Source of the DNA: Nitrospiraceae bacterium
GTDB taxonomy: Bacteria; Nitrospirota; Thermodesulfovibrionia; Thermodesulfovibrionales; UBA6898
Reading direction: 5' to 3'
Assembly: GCA_020347665.1 (NCBI GenBank)
Contig: CP070737.1
Coordinates: forward strand, 1,580,412-1,643,160
Length of the DNA stretch: 62,749 nt
Below are positions 61,579 to 62,749 of the stretch, piece after piece (position 1 is the first letter of the stretch; each line of letters starts with the position of its first letter). Made by a program: the position numbers and the translations under genes. The notes beneath the pieces are model-generated. The model saw only the letters and a list, made by a program, of their open reading frames with translations, did no database searches and was not told the DNA's origin.

Positions 61579-62559
61579 ATGTTTAATCCGTTTAGATGGC
61601 TCAAGGAGGGAATGCCCTTAAAGGGCAAGATCATTATAGCTTTTCTGCTGCTCGGTATCATGGTGGGCGTCGGGATGGTATCATTCAAGTTTTATGATTT
61701 CACGCAGAATAATCCCAAGTTCTGCGTCAGCTGTCATTTGATGCAGCCTGCATTCGATGCCTGGGAGGTTAGTAGGCACCAGGAAATTAACTGTCACGAT
61801 TGTCATCATCTGTCTATCCCGGAGCAGAACAGGCTTCTGATTAATTTTGTCCTGCACAGGCCGGAGACCGTTCCTGACCGGCACGGAAAGATCATTGTGC
61901 CCTGGAAATACTGTATCCAGTGTCATTGGGAGAAGAATGAGGAATATGAAGATGCCAAATTGATCAATAAATCGAGGCTGCATGCCAAGCATGTTTTTAT
62001 GGAGCAGGTTGAATGTGCAAAATGTCATGGATATATCACGCACAAATTTACTGCTGAGCCACGGTTCTGCCTGAAATGCCATCAGGGCAAGGTAGTCCAC
62101 GGCTCAGGCATGGAAGAAATCGCCTGTCTGAACTGCCACACGGACAGAACACCTGATCTGAGGCCCGGGCCGCGCAAATGTCTCTTCTGTCACGGAGGCG
62201 AACAGGTCAGAAAAGTACTCATTGCTGATCAAACGATCGATGTTACACATTATCAGCCGTCTGATGAACTCATAAAGGAAGCGACAAAAATTACCAGTCC
62301 TCCTGACGGGCCGATGCATTTCAGTTGTTATCAATGCCACCAGCCTCATCAATCTTCACGGCCTGACTGGAGCAACTGCATGAATTGCCACGTCAAGATA
62401 CTGGCTGTGGGAAAGCACGGCTCTCATGTGCAGGTGATGGGTCTCGAATGCAAGCAGTGCCATAAACCACACACGTGGCGTGTAACTCCTGAACAGGCAA
62501 AGAAGGATTGCGTCATGTGTCATGACTATAAGGAACCTGAGAGTTTTCTCAGTTTGTAG
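61579..62559 (+). CDS. Membrane-anchored undecaheme cytochrome (NapC/NirT-like N-terminus)
   Basis: A 326-residue protein with one N-terminal helix (about residues 17-38) and eleven CxxCH motifs: CVSCH, CHDCH, CIQCH, CAKCH, CLKCH, CLNCH, CLFCH, CYQCH, CMNCH, CKQCH and CVMCH. The first four motifs follow the NapC/NirT quinol dehydrogenase layout; the rest form a periplasmic haem wire. It may pass quinol electrons to periplasmic reductases without a separate carrier. GGGGAGGG precedes its ATG. The stop codon lies inside the first unit of the terminal tandem repeat. Confidence 0.9.
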   Translation: MFNPFRWLKEGMPLKGKIIIAFLLLGIMVGVGMVSFKFYDFTQNNPKFCVSCHLMQPAFDAWEVSRHQEINCHDCHHLSIPEQNRLLINFVLHRPETVPDRHGKIIVPWKYCIQCHWEKNEEYEDAKLINKSRLHAKHVFMEQVECAKCHGYITHKFTAEPRFCLKCHQGKVVHGSGMEEIACLNCHTDRTPDLRPGPRKCLFCHGGEQVRKVLIADQTIDVTHYQPSDELIKEATKITSPPDGPMHFSCYQCHQPHQSSRPDWSNCMNCHVKILAVGKHGSHVQVMGLECKQCHKPHTWRVTPEQAKKDCVMCHDYKEPESFLSL

Positions 62560-62749
62560 CGATTGAATTATACATTAAGGTGTCTCTAATAAAAAAATCA
62601 GACACCAAAATCGTTTTATATGTATAATAGATAGGCCTGAGCCCGTAGCGATTAAATTGTACATTGCGGTGTCTCTAATAAAAAAAAAATCAGACACCAA
62701 AATCGTTTTTATGTATAATAGATGAGTCTGAGCCCATAGCGCTTAAATT
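62556..62749. repeat. 89-91 bp tandem repeat running off the window
   Basis: Units begin at 62556, 62645 and 62736 (GTAGCGATT-type starts). Each contains a GGTGTCT/AGACACC hairpin around an A-rich loop, then AAAATCGTTTT and TATAAT, and ends GAGCCC. Length differs by the A-run. The array continues past the right edge, so its copy number is unknown. It carries no CRISPR-like spacers. Confidence 0.8.

Noticed and set aside
62556-62749. CRISPR array at the right edge
   Set aside because: Units are nearly identical over their full length with no variable spacers, and no cas gene is present.

Overview
The window looks like a chromosome segment of an anaerobic or microaerobic Gram-negative bacterium that respires through many c-type cytochromes. 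A Nitrospirota (Thermodesulfovibrionia-like) or Desulfobacterota host fits best. The reasons are two-subunit class I fumarase, nrfHA nitrite reductase, several multiheme cytochromes, an NrfD/ferredoxin/cytochrome module, Mla and LptE outer-membrane genes, a probable selenoprotein and a probable GEMM riboswitch. The phylum is an inference; no rRNA gene is present.

Layout. 0-12 kb holds housekeeping genes: fumarase, metK-ahcY, MOSC/Mog and CcdA-like genes, then leuS-lptE-holA. 12-17 kb holds small unknown genes, a repeat-rich gap and a GlrK/QseG/GlrR-like kinase-lipoprotein-regulator trio on the minus strand. 17-25.5 kb holds rpsT, pyk and nadB (minus), then rpmE-DUF1385-prfA-prmC-murA (plus).

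26.2-42.2 kb is the accessory part. Three copies of the 3' end of a tRNA-Leu gene, all in the same orientation, lie at 26.2 kb, 31.7 kb and in the intact tRNA at 41.9 kb. They divide the region into two tandem island-like segments. The first carries an IS481-type relic, a hybrid histidine kinase and a tyrosine integrase beside its tRNA-proximal end. The second carries a pentaheme cytochrome, an NrfD / tetraheme cytochrome / Tat ferredoxin / 28-residue membrane peptide operon, a kinase flanked by two paralogous NarL-type regulators, a fossil of a third regulator, and a riboswitch-terminator unit in front of a small secreted protein.

42.2-62.7 kb returns to core genes. They include a DsbC-like lipoprotein whose first active-site cysteine codon is an in-frame TGA followed by a SECIS-like hairpin, mlaEFD, ampG with a DUF1460 gene, nrfHA, a phosphohexomutase, transketolase-rpiB, a class A penicillin-binding protein, a PpiC-type foldase, hemL and an undecaheme cytochrome. 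The window ends in an 89-91 bp tandem repeat.

How the genes fit together: the quinol-linked cytochromes (NrfH, NrfD complex, 11-heme NapC/NirT protein), haem precursor supply (HemL) and periplasmic thiol chemistry (CcdA-like, Sec-DsbC-like) point to an electron-transfer economy in the periplasm. Short palindromes of the CCTGCCGGCAGG type are scattered through the window; one pair is inserted in frame within leuS and others lie beside the tRNA-Leu relic.
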